NCBI GenBank assembly: GCA_024408505.1
Contig: JAKSUZ010000007.1
Location: 1-59,100, forward strand
DNA from: Bacilli bacterium
Lineage (GTDB): Bacteria > Bacillota_I > Bacilli_A > RFN20 > CAG-826
Reading direction: 5' to 3'
Length of the DNA stretch: 59,100 nucleotides
In this document: positions 1 to 7,317 of the stretch, one piece after another
Position numbering within the stretch: the stretch's first letter is position 1
How the letters are laid out: each line of letters starts with the position of its first letter
Translations under genes and position numbers: made by a program
Notes under the pieces: model-generated
Seen by the model: the letters and a program-made list of their open reading frames with translations, nothing else
What the model was told of the DNA's origin: nothing
Database searches by the model: none

Positions 1-338
1 AAGATTTGTTCAAATCCTAAGAATTTAATAATGCCTGGATAAACATTTGGTTGGAATCTTAGACCACCTTTATAAGGGCCTAAGGCACCATTGAATTGAC
101 AACGATAGCCAGTATTAGTGTGATAATGACCTTTATCATCCATCCAGACGACTCTAAAGGTAAACATTCTTTCTGGTTCCACTAATCGGTTGAGTAAATC
201 AACCTTCTCGTATTCGGGGTGTTGATCAACGATTGGTGAGATGCTAGAAAGCACCTCTTCTACCGTTTGACAAAATTCCGGTTCATGAGCGTGTTTCTTT
301 TTAACATTCTCAATAACCGATTTTACATATTTGTTCAT
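1..338 (-). CDS. gdhA: NADP-type glutamate dehydrogenase, N-terminal part (cut by window edge)
   Basis: Reading the minus strand from the ATG at 338 gives about 112 residues of the N-terminal domain of a hexameric glutamate dehydrogenase. Recognisable blocks are HPEYEK, RLVEPERMFTFRV, and the substrate-site stretch QFNGALGPYKGGLRF followed by KFLGFEQ. The enzyme interconverts 2-oxoglutarate plus ammonia and glutamate in the cytosol; the full family length is near 450 residues, so about three quarters lies outside the window. A good ribosome site (AAGGAGA, complement of 347-353) precedes the ATG and decides the start. It is divergent from the aminotransferase operon. Confidence 0.93.
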   Translation of the reverse strand, partial: MNKYVKSVIENVKKKHAHEPEFCQTVEEVLSSISPIVDQHPEYEKVDLLNRLVEPERMFTFRVVWMDDKGHYHTNTGYRCQFNGALGPYKGGLRFQPNVYPGIIKFLGFEQI

Positions 339-361
339 GTATATGTATCTCCTTTATTTAT

Positions 362-367
362 ATTATA
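362..367 (-). promoter_or_regulatory. Likely -10 box of gdhA
   Basis: On the minus strand TATAAT lies 23 nt upstream of the gdhA ATG, with the ribosome site in between. No convincing -35 is seen 17 nt further upstream. Confidence 0.45.
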
Positions 368-442
368 CATTAATATAACTTTCTTAATACGAAAAAAATA
401 CGTTAAAAATTATATACATGTGTTGATATTTTTCATAAATAA

Positions 443-471
443 TTGTTAATTTGGCCATTTAAATATATAAT
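443..471 (+). promoter_or_regulatory. Promoter of the aminotransferase-aldolase-kinase operon
   Basis: TTGTTA (443-448) and TATAAT (466-471) are separated by exactly 17 nt. Transcription would begin near 478, so the mRNA would start almost at the Shine-Dalgarno sequence. Confidence 0.6.
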
Positions 472-480
472 ATTTAACAT

Positions 481-515
481 AGGAGGGTACTAGAAAATCT
501 AGTACTTAATAGATT
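481..515 (+). promoter_or_regulatory. Ribosome site separated from its start codon by a perfect hairpin
   Basis: AGGAGGG (481-487) is 28 nt before the ATG at 516, too far for normal initiation. Between them GTACTAGA (487-494) and TCTAGTAC (498-505) form an 8-bp stem with an AAA loop. Folding it leaves about 10 nt between Shine-Dalgarno and ATG. An in-frame TAG at 510-512 excludes an earlier start. The structure could loop out the spacer or regulate initiation. Confidence 0.7.
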
Positions 516-2015
516 ATGGCTTATAACGGATATGCAATTGACGAATACTTAGACGCCAATGCAGTTATTAAACAACTTGATGAATTAATTAAAAAACCGA
601 TTTACTCGGTTAAACCAGAAGCATTAAAGAATTATGTTGATAATTATTTCAACACTAAATGCTTAAAAAGTAAGGAAATGATTGAACAAGCTAAAACGGT
701 TATTCCGGGCGGAGTTCAACATAACTTAGCCTTTAACTACCCTTTTCCGATTGTGATTACTAAGGCGAAAGGCGCAAAACTATATGATATTGATGGTAAT
801 GAATATTTTGATTTACTCCAAGCCGGTGGTCCTACAATTTTAGGAAGTAATGATGATGTGGTTAAAGATAAAGTCATTGAATTACTTACTACTTGCGGTC
901 CATCCACAGGTTTATTCCATGAATATGAATATAAATTAGCGCAGAAGATTAAAGAATGCGTTCCAAGTGTTGATAAATTTAGAATGCTTGGTAGCGGAAC
1001 CGAAGCGTGTATGTGCGCGCTTCGCATTGCGCGTTTAAAAACCAAACATAAAAATGTTCTTAAAATGGGCGGAGCATATCATGGTTGGTCTGATCAAATG
1101 GCATATGGTATGAGAATACCGGGCACTAAGTTTATTAAAAGTGAAGGAATCCCAAGATTCGTCTTTAAACACACGCAAGAATTCTTCCCAGGTGATTTAA
1201 AGGACCTAGAGAGAAAGTTACGCTGGAACCGTCTTAGAGGTGGAACCGCAGCGGTTTATATTGAACCAATCGGTCCTGAATCTGGAACTCGTCCAGTGAC
1301 TAAAGAATTCGTTCAAGGTTGTGAACGCTTAGCGCATAAATATGGTGCATTACTTGTATGCGACGAAGTCGTGAGTGGTTTCCGTATTGGTTTAGGCGGT
1401 GCACAAGGTTATTATGGAATTAATCCAGATTTAACTATATTTGGAAAAATTATCGCTGGTGGCTATCCAGGCGCTGGTGGTGTTGGTGGTCATGCGGATT
1501 GTATGGCACACTTAGGCGCTGGTCTTGATAGTAGTGGTAAAAAGATTAAGAAAGCACTTTGTGGTGGAACTATGGCGGCTACTCCAATTAGCTGCGTAGC
1601 TGGTTATACCGCCATTTGTGAAATTCAAAAACGTAATGCTTGTGAAGTTGCAGGCAGAATGGGTGATCGTTTAACTAAGGGCTTACAAGAATTAATTAAG
1701 AAATATAATTTACCATTTGTGGCTTTTAATATTGGTAGCGTATGTCACCTTGATAGTGTTGGTACGATGCACTTTGCGATTGATTGGAAGAAGTTATGGA
1801 CTCTTCCTCATATCTTAAAAGAAACGAGTAAACGTCAAAAAGAAATGGAACATATGGGCGCAGCTTATATGGCAGAAGGTCTTGTGACCTTAGCGGGTTC
1901 TCGTTTATACACTTCCGCTGCTTATACTGAAGAAATGATTGATGAAGTTTTAGCAAGATTTGAAAGAGTATTCCAAAATTGTGCACAAATCGAATTCCCT
2001 GAGGAAAAGAAATAA
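516..2015 (+). CDS. Class III aminotransferase, glutamate-1-semialdehyde aminomutase-like
   Basis: This 499-residue protein is a PLP-dependent class III aminotransferase closest in pattern to glutamate-1-semialdehyde 2,1-aminomutase (HemL). A short helical extension (about 1-60) precedes the core, which includes GGAYHGWSDQM, IEPIGPESGTRP, LVCDEVVSGFR and FGKIIAGGYPGAG, where Lys311 should bind PLP. At 499 residues it is longer than typical HemL (about 430). No haem genes are nearby; instead it overlaps a class II aldolase by one base and is followed by a sugar kinase. I infer that it acts on an amino or keto sugar-like metabolite rather than in haem synthesis. The true substrate is unknown. 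Confidence 0.82.
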   Translation: MAYNGYAIDEYLDANAVIKQLDELIKKPIYSVKPEALKNYVDNYFNTKCLKSKEMIEQAKTVIPGGVQHNLAFNYPFPIVITKAKGAKLYDIDGNEYFDLLQAGGPTILGSNDDVVKDKVIELLTTCGPSTGLFHEYEYKLAQKIKECVPSVDKFRMLGSGTEACMCALRIARLKTKHKNVLKMGGAYHGWSDQMAYGMRIPGTKFIKSEGIPRFVFKHTQEFFPGDLKDLERKLRWNRLRGGTAAVYIEPIGPESGTRPVTKEFVQGCERLAHKYGALLVCDEVVSGFRIGLGGAQGYYGINPDLTIFGKIIAGGYPGAGGVGGHADCMAHLGAGLDSSGKKIKKALCGGTMAATPISCVAGYTAICEIQKRNACEVAGRMGDRLTKGLQELIKKYNLPFVAFNIGSVCHLDSVGTMHFAIDWKKLWTLPHILKETSKRQKEMEHMGAAYMAEGLVTLAGSRLYTSAAYTEEMIDEVLARFERVFQNCAQIEFPEEKK

Positions 2016-2794
2016 TGGCTTATTCTTTAGAAGAAGCAAAAAAACTTATTATTAAAGCTGGTTTAGAACTGGTTAAGGAAAAATTAATTGCTAGAACCTG
2101 GGGTAATATTTCCGCTCGTTTAAGCGATGAAGAATTTTTAATTACTCCTAGTGGAGTGCCTTATGATCAAATAAATGAGAATAATTTAGTAGTGGTTAAG
2201 ATTAGTGATTGCTCTTACACAGGTAACATTAAACCAAGCGGAGAAAAGAAAGTACACGCAGCCATTTACGAAATAAGAAAAGATGTAAATTTCATTTTAC
2301 ACACGCATCAAAATTATGCGACCGCGATTAGTGTGGATGGCATTCATAAAGATTTCGCACCGGTTGCAGATTATGCGCTTCCGGGCACTAAACAATTAGT
2401 GAAAAATGTTAGGCATGTAGTTGAGACTTATACTAATCTTGATACCTTCTTAATGGCACGTCATGGTGCGTTAATTGTAAGTAGTAATTATGAAGATGCT
2501 TTTACTAAAGCAATCATTTTAGAAGATCGCGCTAAGAAACTTTATGAATCAACTAAAACAGATAAGACTCCTAAAGAAGAGAGCAAACCATACCTTGATG
2601 ACTACGCTCAAATGTTTGGATTTGGTAAAACCGCTGTCGAAGAAGATGAGGAAGCAATTAAATTAATCAAAGAGAAAAATACTTTAGCCGCGCGTTATCA
2701 AAAGAAACTTAAACCGATGGGTTGTTTTGATGTTTTTATTCAACATCTTGTTTATAAAAAGAAATACGCAAAATTAAAAGATAGTAATAAATAA
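2015..2794 (+). CDS. Class II aldolase/adducin family protein (FucA/AraD-like)
   Basis: A 259-residue zinc-dependent class II aldolase, the fold of L-fuculose-1-phosphate aldolase and ribulose-5-phosphate 4-epimerase. Visible landmarks are the GNISAR phosphate-binding turn, Glu77 (PSGEKK) in the position of the catalytic glutamate, and the metal ligands His96/His98 (HTHQ) and His150 (RHGAL). Such enzymes cleave a ketose- or hydroxyacid-phosphate into dihydroxyacetone phosphate or a similar fragment and an aldehyde. The ATG overlaps the upstream TAA by one base, with GAGGA at 2001-2005, so translation is probably coupled. The C-terminal 50 residues are longer than in FucA. Substrate not predictable from sequence. 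Confidence 0.85.
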   Translation: MAYSLEEAKKLIIKAGLELVKEKLIARTWGNISARLSDEEFLITPSGVPYDQINENNLVVVKISDCSYTGNIKPSGEKKVHAAIYEIRKDVNFILHTHQNYATAISVDGIHKDFAPVADYALPGTKQLVKNVRHVVETYTNLDTFLMARHGALIVSSNYEDAFTKAIILEDRAKKLYESTKTDKTPKEESKPYLDDYAQMFGFGKTAVEEDEEAIKLIKEKNTLAARYQKKLKPMGCFDVFIQHLVYKKKYAKLKDSNK

Positions 2795-2805
2795 GGAGAT
2801 TACTT

Positions 2806-4896
2806 ATGAAGAAATACATTTTAGCTTATGACACTGGTACTACTGGTGTTAAAACTTGCATTTTTTCCATTGATCGGAAGATTGAATTAGTGGCTGGAGC
2901 TTCTAGCTCTTATCCGCTTTACACCTTTGCTAATGGGGCGGCGGAACAAGAACCAGATGACTGGTGGAATGGGATGTGCATAACCACTAAGGAAGTATTA
3001 AAAAAAGCTAAAATTAAGCCAACAGAAATTTCGGGTATTTCATTTTGTTCACAAGCACAAGGTTTAGTGCTCGTTGATAAAAATGGAAAAGCGTTACGTA
3101 GAGCCATGTCCTATATGGATCAACGCGCTACGGAAGAAATTAAGAAAGGCATGTCGTATGGTTTACAAATTGCTGGTGCGAATATTTTTAAATTAATTCC
3201 AAGTTTAAGAATTACGGGTGCGGTTTCTAGTTCAGTTAAAGATCCAGTTTGGAAATATAAATGGGTTGAAGCGCATGAACCACAAATATTTAGTCGCGTT
3301 TATAAATGGTTAGATGTTAAAGATTATTTAATTATGCGTTGCACGGATGTAGCTACGATGACTATTGATAGTGCATATTCAACTTTCTTATTTGATAATC
3401 GTCCTAAGAAAATGAAGTGGAGTAAAAAGCTCTGCAAAATGCTCGGTGTTAATATGGAGCATTTACCACGGGTTATTAAATCAACTGAATGTGCAGGTCG
3501 TTTAACTAAGAAGGCGGCGAATGAATTAGGCTTAGTTCCCGGAATTCAAGTCTTTGGCGGTGGCTCTGATGCTAGCTTAATTGGGATTGGTGCTGGTTCA
3601 ACTGATGTTGGTGATACTCATATTTATTGTGGAACTTCTGGTTGGGTTAATACCGTTGTTGATCATCGTTTAGTAGACACTAAAGCTATGATTGCTGCGA
3701 TTGCAGGTGCGGATGAAACTTCACTTAATTATTTCGCCGAAATGGAAACGGCGGGTAAATGTACTGAATGGGCAAAGAATCATTTAGCGCGTGATGAAAT
3801 TATTCTTTTCTTACATGCTCATCGTGAATATAAAACATTTGAAGAAAAGCAAACCGCTTTATTTAAATATTTAAACGAAAAAGTTAAAGATGTACCACCG
3901 GGTGCAAACGGGGTTTTATTTACTCCTTGGTTACATGGTAACCGTTGTCCGTTTGAAGATTCAAAAGCGACTGGTATGTTCTTTGGTATTACCATTGAAA
4001 CCGGTAAGACTGAATTAGTAAGAGCGATGCTTGAAGGCATTTACTATCATGTTCGTTGGATGCTTGAATGCCATGAAAAGAAATTAAAGATTAAAGATAC
4101 GATTCGTTTCGTGGGTGGTGGTGCATTGTCCCCAATATCTTGTCAATTATTATCTGATATTACAGGTAAAAAGATTGAAACTATTGCCGCTCCACAAAAC
4201 GTGGGCGCGATGGGTGCAGCCGCCGTTGTCGCGGTTGGTTTAAGACTCATTCCTAACCTTAAATCGGTTAAGAAATTTGTTCCAGTTGTTCGTTCCTATA
4301 GTCCTGATTTCAAGAAACACAATTTATTTGATCCTCACTATTTAGTGTTTAAGAATTTATATCCATCAAATAAGAAAAACTTTACGGAACTTCATGATAA
4401 GAGTGCGAAGGATAAAGAAAAATCGCACGCTGAAAAAATGAGAGCGTTAAAATTTTTCCTCTTCTCGGTAAGCGCAGGCGTTATTCAATTATTGGTGACT
4501 ACCTTGTTAGGTATTCCAAATGTAATTCCAGCTTCAGCGGTTTATCTAGTAGGATTAGTTGCTTCTGTTATTTGGAACTTTACCTTTAATAGAAAGTTTA
4601 CCTTTAAGAGTGCGAGCAATGTTCCTAAGTCAATGGCGTTAGCCTTCCTCTTTTATGTATTCTTCGCTCCCGCATCTACCTTTTTGACCGCCTATCTCAC
4701 TAATGGTGATGTACTTAGCTTAATGACTATTCCTCATGTGGGAATTTTAGGTTCAATGGATGTAACAACTGCGGATATGCCACTAGCAGCCACTTTAGTG
4801 ACAACTTTGATTTGTATGGTGTTTAATTTCACCCTTGAATTCCTCTGGCAAAGATTTGTGGTCTTTAAAGATTCAATTGATACAAATAAGAAATAA
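2806..4896 (+). CDS. FGGY-family carbohydrate kinase fused to a GtrA-like membrane domain
   Basis: 696 residues, far longer than FGGY kinases (about 500). Residues 1 to about 515 carry the kinase: the DTGTTGVKT phosphate loop near the N-terminus, the GGGSDASLIGIGAG region, and FVGGGALSPISCQLLSD of the ATP-binding half, like xylulokinase or glycerol kinase. From about residue 545 the protein changes to four hydrophobic segments with the NFTFNRKFTFK motif typical of GtrA-like proteins, which act in polyprenyl-linked sugar translocation. AAGGAG precedes the ATG. As third gene of the operon it should phosphorylate the aldolase substrate. The fusion would place the kinase at the membrane; its function is inference. 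It ends 1 bp from the convergent MATE gene. Confidence 0.85.
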   Translation: MKKYILAYDTGTTGVKTCIFSIDRKIELVAGASSSYPLYTFANGAAEQEPDDWWNGMCITTKEVLKKAKIKPTEISGISFCSQAQGLVLVDKNGKALRRAMSYMDQRATEEIKKGMSYGLQIAGANIFKLIPSLRITGAVSSSVKDPVWKYKWVEAHEPQIFSRVYKWLDVKDYLIMRCTDVATMTIDSAYSTFLFDNRPKKMKWSKKLCKMLGVNMEHLPRVIKSTECAGRLTKKAANELGLVPGIQVFGGGSDASLIGIGAGSTDVGDTHIYCGTSGWVNTVVDHRLVDTKAMIAAIAGADETSLNYFAEMETAGKCTEWAKNHLARDEIILFLHAHREYKTFEEKQTALFKYLNEKVKDVPPGANGVLFTPWLHGNRCPFEDSKATGMFFGITIETGKTELVRAMLEGIYYHVRWMLECHEKKLKIKDTIRFVGGGALSPISCQLLSDITGKKIETIAAPQNVGAMGAAAVVAVGLRLIPNLKSVKKFVPVVRSYSPDFKKHNLFDPHYLVFKNLYPSNKKNFTELHDKSAKDKEKSHAEKMRALKFFLFSVSAGVIQLLVTTLLGIPNVIPASAVYLVGLVASVIWNFTFNRKFTFKSASNVPKSMALAFLFYVFFAPASTFLTAYLTNGDVLSLMTIPHVGILGSMDVTTADMPLAATLVTTLICMVFNFTLEFLWQRFVVFKDSIDTNKK

Positions 4897-4897
4897 A

Positions 4898-6796
4898 CTA
4901 TATCTTCACATATAGGTTATTTGTTTTAAGCAAATTAGAATATTGTATTTCTTTTACTGACTTATAAACAATTCGCATAGAAACATTAGCTACTGGATCA
5001 TTTTTTAACGAAAGACGTGTGGCGCGATCTTCGATGTTATATTTACTGCAGTCATCACGAATTCGTAAAATAATATCATCGTTTTTATAAACTATTCTAA
5101 TTTCAATAGTGTGTTTGCGTTTCGGTTCGGTAGGGAAACCTGAAACAATAATTGATTTCGCAAGTTCTTCGGTGCATGCAGCAATGTGATATGTTCTTCG
5201 CGAATCAATTTGGTGTTTTTTGCAAAAATCAATAATTTTTTCAGGAAGCGGGAAGACATCAGTAATTCCTCTTACAACGAAAGTTAGTTGATTATCGATA
5301 GGGCAACCAAAATCTTTTGGTAAAAAGAATAACGAACGAACGTCTATTCTAAATCTTTGCTTATGCGCGAGCGCATAGAAGAGTGCGAAAATTAGGTGAA
5401 TGAAAGTGTAACTAACAAAACCGAACGAGATTCCTGCCCACACGTCTCCATTGAAACTGGCTAAAAAGATAAAGATGGCAACCGATGCAAGAGGCAATAC
5501 TAGACTTTGCAAACAAGTAACAATATAGGCATATTTAGTTTTTCTTGTTCCTTGAAAGAAAGCTAGGAAAGAAGCGTTTAATGTTACAAACGGCGTAGCT
5601 AATGCATCGCAAATAAGAGCAATCCGCGATTGTTCAATCATAGCTTTTGCTAAATCTGGTTCTTCTTCAGTAGTTTCACCAACACCATATAACCACACTA
5701 ACGGGCCAGATAACAGAGCGTAGATAACAGAAAATATAGTTACAACAATTAATGATGATTTAATAACAAGTTTCAGTAGTTCGTTTAAGGAGTCTTCGTC
5801 TTCCTCTGCATAAAAAATACTACTAAGAGAAAGACTGGTTGCAATCAAGCCACCAGTAATACTTTCCACAAATGGGGTAATGTGACTTTGAGCGCTCAAA
5901 GCGGTAAAAAGTACACGAGGATCATATTGCATTTGATTCGTTAAAGAAGCAGCATTGCTAAATAAAATGTTAATTGTAGAAGTTCTTAGAAAGATAAACA
6001 AAACTTTTATTCCGGCAGGTAATCCGATTAGCGATACTTTACCAGCAGTGTCAAGCGAAATGCTCTTAAAAGAAAATTTTAGTGTAGATTTTTTATTAAA
6101 AAACGCAAACGAAAGAATTATTGTGCCAACCACAAATGATAATGATGTTGCGATTGCTATGCCAAATATCGCCCATTTGCCAAAATCAATATCAGTCGCG
6201 TGAGGACCATATTTAAAAAGTACGCCACTCACTACATCTCCGATTACATTGACAAATAAAACAGCAAAGATGGAAATGGTTGATATTTTTTTACCATTCA
6301 CTAAATTTGTTAGCGGCAATAAAACATTATATGCAATATAAAAAGGTACGCCAATAAAGAAACCTACGACATACCAAAAAGCATATTTAAAAGAAAAAGA
6401 ATCAGCTCCTAATAACCAAAGCATATTTCCGTTGCTACAAATTGGGATTACAATTATGGATAATATTACTCCGCTTAATGCGCTCATTGCAATCGAAGTT
6501 GAAAAAGTTTTCTTTGCACCTTTAAAATCTCCTTTTGCCAATTGTCTAGAAACATAAATCTGAGCGCCGATTTGAATGATGTTATTAATAATCGATACAA
6601 AAGTAATTAGCGGTGAAACAACGGCTAATCCTGCAGATGCAGCATCATTAACAAAACGTGAAGCGCAAATTCCATCCGTAAAATTAGTAATAGCGCCAAC
6701 GAGATTTGATAGTATTAAAACAAAAATAACGTTATAGAACAATTTTTTAACAATAGCCGAATTGTGGAATTTGTTATTTATTTGTTTTGAAGACAT
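4898..6796 (-). CDS. MATE-family transporter with C-terminal histidine-kinase-type ATPase-like domain
   Basis: Residues 1 to about 470 form a MATE (multidrug and toxin extrusion) transporter with about 12 hydrophobic segments; family members export drugs, metabolites or peptides using Na+ or H+. The last 150 residues are soluble and resemble a GHKL/HATPase fold of the anti-sigma RsbW type: AACTEELAKSI sits where the N-box would be and IRDDCSKYN where DxGxG would be. Both motifs are degenerate, so ATP binding is doubtful. Ordinary MATE proteins are about 450-490 residues. There is no ribosome site; TATAAT (807-812 region, 6807-6812) lies 10 nt upstream of the ATG. It is divergent from the repeat peptide gene. 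Confidence 0.8.
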   Translation of the reverse strand: MSSKQINNKFHNSAIVKKLFYNVIFVLILSNLVGAITNFTDGICASRFVNDAASAGLAVVSPLITFVSIINNIIQIGAQIYVSRQLAKGDFKGAKKTFSTSIAMSALSGVILSIIVIPICSNGNMLWLLGADSFSFKYAFWYVVGFFIGVPFYIAYNVLLPLTNLVNGKKISTISIFAVLFVNVIGDVVSGVLFKYGPHATDIDFGKWAIFGIAIATSLSFVVGTIILSFAFFNKKSTLKFSFKSISLDTAGKVSLIGLPAGIKVLFIFLRTSTINILFSNAASLTNQMQYDPRVLFTALSAQSHITPFVESITGGLIATSLSLSSIFYAEEDEDSLNELLKLVIKSSLIVVTIFSVIYALLSGPLVWLYGVGETTEEEPDLAKAMIEQSRIALICDALATPFVTLNASFLAFFQGTRKTKYAYIVTCLQSLVLPLASVAIFIFLASFNGDVWAGISFGFVSYTFIHLIFALFYALAHKQRFRIDVRSLFFLPKDFGCPIDNQLTFVVRGITDVFPLPEKIIDFCKKHQIDSRRTYHIAACTEELAKSIIVSGFPTEPKRKHTIEIRIVYKNDDIILRIRDDCSKYNIEDRATRLSLKNDPVANVSMRIVYKSVKEIQYSNLLKTNNLYVKI

Positions 6797-6928
6797 AGCA
6801 AAAAGTATTATAAACTTTTTTGATGATTTTTAAAATCGCAATTTTAAGGAACGTTTCTAATAATTAATGTTTAAATGATTTATTGCTAGTAAGCTACGCT
6901 TTAAGAAAAAATGTATTCAAATATAAAT

Positions 6929-6955
6929 TTGATTTATTAGGAATAATTATATAGT
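6929..6955 (+). promoter_or_regulatory. Likely promoter of the repeat-peptide gene
   Basis: TTGATT (6929-6934) and TATAGT (6950-6955), spaced 15 nt, precede the gene. The perfect Shine-Dalgarno AAGGAGG (6966-6972) sits 8 nt before the ATG at 6981, one of the strongest ribosome sites in the window. Confidence 0.45.
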
Positions 6956-6980
6956 ATTAAAGCATAAGGAGGTTCTTTAT

Positions 6981-7268
6981 ATGAAAACATTTAATAGAAC
7001 TGAATTAAAAAGATTCAACGAATCTTTTAATAATGGCACTAAAAAGCTTGCAACGGATGTGGGAAGTACTACTAAAAAATTCACTCCTAAGAGTGTTAGT
7101 AGTTATGACAAAAGAAACGCTTTCACTCCAATGAGTGTTAGTGGTTGCAGCAAAAGAGATGCTTTCACTCCAATGAGTGTCAGCAGTTACAACAAAAGAA
7201 ACGCTTTCACTCCAATGAGTGTCAGCATGTATCAAAAGAAATCATCTTTTGTTCCTAAAAACGCTTAA
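6981..7268 (+). CDS. Small tandem-repeat protein; candidate precursor peptide of a YcaO-modified product
   Basis: 95 residues. Residues 1-33 form a hydrophilic leader-like stretch rich in N, K, T. Residues 34-89 are four copies of a 14-residue unit, F-T-P-[MK]-S-V-S-x-x-x-K-[RK]-x-[AS], and residues 90-95 (FVPKNA) are a partial fifth. The units are rich in Ser and Thr, one has Cys (GCS), and each is separated by a dibasic KR or KK. There is no signal peptide or membrane segment. The gene lies 49 bp upstream of a YcaO gene on the same strand and has a perfect ribosome site. Repeat structure plus YcaO neighbour suggest a RiPP precursor with several core peptides; this is inference. It might instead be a structural repeat protein. 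Confidence 0.75.
   Translation: MKTFNRTELKRFNESFNNGTKKLATDVGSTTKKFTPKSVSSYDKRNAFTPMSVSGCSKRDAFTPMSVSSYNKRNAFTPMSVSMYQKKSSFVPKNA
7080..7265 (+). repeat. 42-bp in-frame tandem repeats coding for FTPMSVS units
   Basis: Four consecutive 42-bp units and a partial fifth. The middle copies share the block GCTTTCACTCCAATGAGTGT almost unchanged, while the codons for the three variable residues between VS and K[RK] differ (SYD, GCS, SYN, MYQ). High DNA identity suggests recent expansion or gene conversion of the array. Confidence 0.9.
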
Positions 7269-7300
7269 TTAAGTTGTTTTAAAAGCATTTGTTTTAAACA

Positions 7301-7317
7301 TAAGCGGCGAACGCTTA
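7301..7317 (+). promoter_or_regulatory. Hairpin abutting the YcaO start codon
   Basis: TAAGCG (7301-7306) and CGCTTA (7312-7317) pair around GCGAA, ending one base before the ATG at 7318. No T-tract follows, so it is not a classic terminator. It could lower transcription or translation of the enzyme relative to the repeat peptide. Confidence 0.5.

Noticed and set aside
267-449. Short hydrophobic reading frame opposite the start of gdhA
   Set aside because: It overlaps gdhA and the intergenic promoters and has no ribosome site.
516-2015. Assignment as HemL in haem synthesis
   Set aside because: No haem genes are nearby and it is coupled to an aldolase and sugar kinase.
7005-7235. Reverse-strand reading frame with THWSES repeats
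   Set aside because: It is the mirror of the forward tandem repeat; it has no ribosome site, and the forward frame has a perfect one.
7080-7265. CRISPR-like array
   Set aside because: Repeats are adjacent, in frame and without unique spacers of constant length; they encode protein repeats. No cas genes are present.
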